From Eubacterium sp. (GTDB lineage: Bacteria; Bacillota_A; Clostridia; Lachnospirales; Lachnospiraceae), in NCBI GenBank assembly GCA_024687845.1, contig JAILEL010000481.1:1-8744 (forward strand): 8,744 nucleotides of DNA. The letters are read 5' to 3'. This document shows, one piece after another, positions 7,655-8,744 of this stretch. Below the pieces are notes generated by a model. The model made no database searches. It had not been told where the DNA came from and worked only from the letters and a program-made list of their open reading frames with translations. The position numbers and the translations under genes are program-made. The first letter of the stretch is position 1. Each line of letters starts with the position of its first letter.

Positions 7655-7684
7655 TTGCCGGAATTGATGCTGTCATGCCGGCAA
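7655..7684. other. Inverted repeat between convergent genes, weak terminator candidate
   Basis: TTGCCGG (7655-7661) and CCGGCAA (7678-7684) form a 7-bp stem around a 16-nt loop. A competing stem, GGCA (7647-7650) with TGCC (7656-7659), overlaps it. Neither strand has a proper T-run right after, so intrinsic termination would be weak. It is the only candidate for ending both the transporter operon and the convergent regulator transcript. Confidence 0.35.
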
Positions 7685-7704
7685 TATCAAAACATTTATA
7701 TATC

Positions 7705-8478
7705 TCATGTGACTTCAATATGGGAGAGGTTTGTATTGTAAAAACTCATGCGGTATTCCTTCGGAGTATATCCAGTATGTTGATGAAAAGCTTTCGTAAA
7801 ATGACTCTGCGAGCAGAAGGCAAGTGAATAGGCTATTTGTGAATAAGAGTAATCAGTTTGAGTGAGAAGTGCTTTTGCGGTTTTAATACGGATATCCATG
7901 AGATAATTCCCAAAGGATTTGCCGGTTTCTTTTTTAAAGAGTGTTGCAAGGTAACAGGGATTCATACCGACCTTTTCAGCAACATTTTCAAGTGTGATTT
8001 TTTCATTAAAATGAGAGTCTATATAATTCAGGCAGAAATACACCTGCTTGGAATACAGGCTCTCTTTTTTATATGCCTGTACAGTCTCAACAAATACGAC
8101 CCATGCCTCATGGTTTAACTCTACTATTTCATCCTCCGTTTTAAGCTCATCAACCTTCTGGATATAGAGGTCGCTGATAGAATATACAGTTTCCTGTGGT
8201 ATTCCAGCTTCAATCATATAGCGTGATGCAAGTCCTGTATTGACAATGAAAAGATATTTAAGATTTCGAATAGGATCTTTAGACAGTTTTCCCTGGATAT
8301 TGGGATTCGTTAATCGATCTGATTCATCGACAGCCCTCATGTCACCATTCATAAGAAGATGAAACCGCTTCGATTCTTCAGTATAGGTTGTATGGATAAA
8401 ACCGCTTTCAGCATTGTCATGTAATAGACTCCGAATCTCGTCAAAGCTGATAATCCTGTGATTTACGTCTTTTCCCAT
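7705..8478 (-). CDS. AraC-family transcriptional regulator
   Basis: DNA-binding regulator of 257 aa, convergent to the transporter operon. The C-terminal part (about 145-244) is an AraC/XylS double helix-turn-helix. The first helix pair includes ITLENVAEKVGMNPCYLATLFKK. The second reads IAYSLAFCSQSHFTKAFHQH, ending in GYTPKEYR; the usual VGF before the turn is LAF here. The N-terminal 140 residues are not the cupin sugar-binding fold of AraC itself. They look mostly helical, with a DPIRNLKYLFIVNTGLASR segment (68-86) resembling a helical N-terminal domain I associate with some Firmicute AraC regulators (recalled, not checked). The ligand is unknown. The start has an AGGAG site (8486-8490 on the complementary strand), 7 bases upstream. 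The target may be the neighbouring importer or its own promoter (inference). Confidence 0.9.
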   Translation of the reverse strand: MGKDVNHRIISFDEIRSLLHDNAESGFIHTTYTEESKRFHLLMNGDMRAVDESDRLTNPNIQGKLSKDPIRNLKYLFIVNTGLASRYMIEAGIPQETVYSISDLYIQKVDELKTEDEIVELNHEAWVVFVETVQAYKKESLYSKQVYFCLNYIDSHFNEKITLENVAEKVGMNPCYLATLFKKETGKSFGNYLMDIRIKTAKALLTQTDYSYSQIAYSLAFCSQSHFTKAFHQHTGYTPKEYRMSFYNTNLSHIEVT

Positions 8479-8510
8479 TTAAAAACTCCTGATTGCTAAT
8501 AATATGCTAA

Positions 8511-8545
8511 AGATTATAACATAAATCTATAGATTATAATATAAA
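8511..8545 (-). promoter_or_regulatory. Probable promoter/operator of the AraC-family gene with 20-bp-spaced direct repeats
   Basis: The word AGATTATAA(C/T)ATAAA occurs at 8511-8525 and 8531-8545, with 14 of 15 bases identical at a 20-bp step. On the minus strand each copy contains TATAAT (8513-8518 and 8533-8538), so either could be the -10 box. No good -35 is seen. Between them, AATCTATAGATT (8524-8535) is a perfect 12-bp palindrome. Nearby, TGCTAA at 8494-8499 and 8505-8510 repeats at 11 bp. The repeat spacing matches AraC-type operator half-sites, suggesting autoregulation (inference). AT-richness weakens the case. Confidence 0.45.
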
Positions 8546-8578
8546 AAATGTAGTTAGTATGATAAATAGTTGTTACTA

Positions 8579-8656
8579 TTCACAGTTCATGAGATAAGTA
8601 ACAAAAATGACTGCTTGCAGGCACTTTTTGTTTACTTATCTCATGATACCTGTGAA
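8579..8656. repeat. 78-bp near-perfect palindrome (large hairpin, possible bidirectional terminator or repeated element)
   Basis: The outer arms are TTCACAG (8579-8585) and CTGTGAA (8650-8656). The main arms are TCATGAGATAAGTAA (8587-8601) and its exact complement (8632-8646). CAAAAA (8602-8607) pairs with TTTTTG (8625-8630). The tip is CTGC-TT-GCAG (8611-8620). AGTT (8568-8571) and AACT (8662-8665) could extend it further. The A-run and T-run flanking the tip would make a terminator on either strand. The length and perfection exceed an ordinary terminator and resemble repeated palindromic elements or MITE-like sequences. It stands about 100 bp before the AraC-family start codon. Confidence 0.75.
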
Positions 8657-8698
8657 GCAGGAACTCAAAAAGCATGATTCAGTGCCTCCGAACCAGCT

Positions 8699-8738
8699 CT
8701 CGATTCGCAGAATCGAGGGTCCTCAGCATAGCTGAGGA
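8699..8738. repeat. Two tandem hairpins of identical geometry
   Basis: CTCGATTC (8699-8706), loop GCA, then GAATCGAG (8710-8717). Two bases later come TCCTCAGC (8720-8727), loop ATA, then GCTGAGGA (8731-8738). Both have perfect 8-bp arms and 3-nt loops, 19 nt each, but different sequences. Equal geometry with unrelated sequence suggests selected structure, either RNA or a mobile-element end. The element may continue beyond the window. The tail from 8657 is visibly richer in G and C than the 8500-8580 stretch. Confidence 0.65.
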
Positions 8739-8744
8739 TGCGTT

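Noticed and set aside
7645..7827. 60-codon plus-strand open frame between the last permease and the regulator, beginning VAGFAGIDAVMP if read from the preceding GTG
   Set aside because: Most of it is antisense to the AraC-family gene; the start lies in an inverted repeat and the ribosome-site-like G-run touches the start codon. It could be a gene remnant, but nothing supports that.
7858..8118. 86-codon plus-strand open frame
   Set aside because: It lies wholly antisense to the well-supported AraC-family gene and has no recognisable domain.
8511..8738. CRISPR array
   Set aside because: The repeats are two-copy direct repeats or hairpins with differing sequences; no regular repeat-spacer pattern exists.
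8665..8744. Coding frames running to the right edge, on the minus strand ending at 8665-8667 and on the plus strand from an ATG at 8674
   Set aside because: Both cross the two perfect hairpins, are too short to judge and show no recognisable protein. A truncated gene from outside the window cannot be fully excluded.

Overview
The window reads as one transporter locus from an AT-leaning Firmicute, most likely a Lachnospiraceae-type gut or rumen clostridium. This taxonomic guess is an inference from gene style: strong GGAGG ribosome sites, a lipoprotein solute-binding protein with a Ser/Ala/Asp-rich linker, a YesM/YesN-type two-component pair and the codon choice. No marker gene here proves it.

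Layout, left to right. (1) Positions 12-2494 (+) hold a membrane histidine kinase of the LytS/YesM type and, two bases after its stop, an AraC-output response regulator of the YesN type. They end at a strong bidirectional hairpin terminator (2513-2561). (2) An A-rich intergenic region (2562-2802) carries a TATAAT box preceded by three copies of an ACAAATGAA-like word at exact 11-bp steps, a plausible activator site. (3) Positions 2803-7601 (+) are a complete CUT2 (ribose/xylose/galactose-type) ABC importer: lipoprotein binding protein, permease, double-domain ATPase, second permease. A hairpin with a T-run (4019-4053) separates the binding protein from the membrane and ATPase genes, probably so that more binding protein is made. 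(4) A convergent AraC-family regulator (7705-8478, -) follows, with a 20-bp-spaced direct repeat in its own promoter. (5) The right edge (8568-8744) has no convincing gene. It holds a 78-bp near-perfect palindrome followed by two hairpins of identical geometry (8-bp arms, 3-nt loops). It looks like a structured or repeated intergenic element.

How it works together (inference): the kinase senses a sugar or sugar-bound protein outside the cell and phosphorylates the response regulator. The regulator activates the binding-protein promoter, and the importer brings the sugar in. The convergent AraC protein may add a second control. No catabolic enzyme is present, so the substrate cannot be named. 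A known parallel is the LytS/YesN-type control of a xylose CUT2 importer in solventogenic clostridia.

The most unusual points are the right-edge structured element, the strongly asymmetric ATPase (catalytic Glu replaced by Ser in the second half, ABC signature lost in the first half) and the two helically phased direct-repeat arrays in front of the regulated genes. I saw no CRISPR array, tRNA, rRNA or recognisable transposase.
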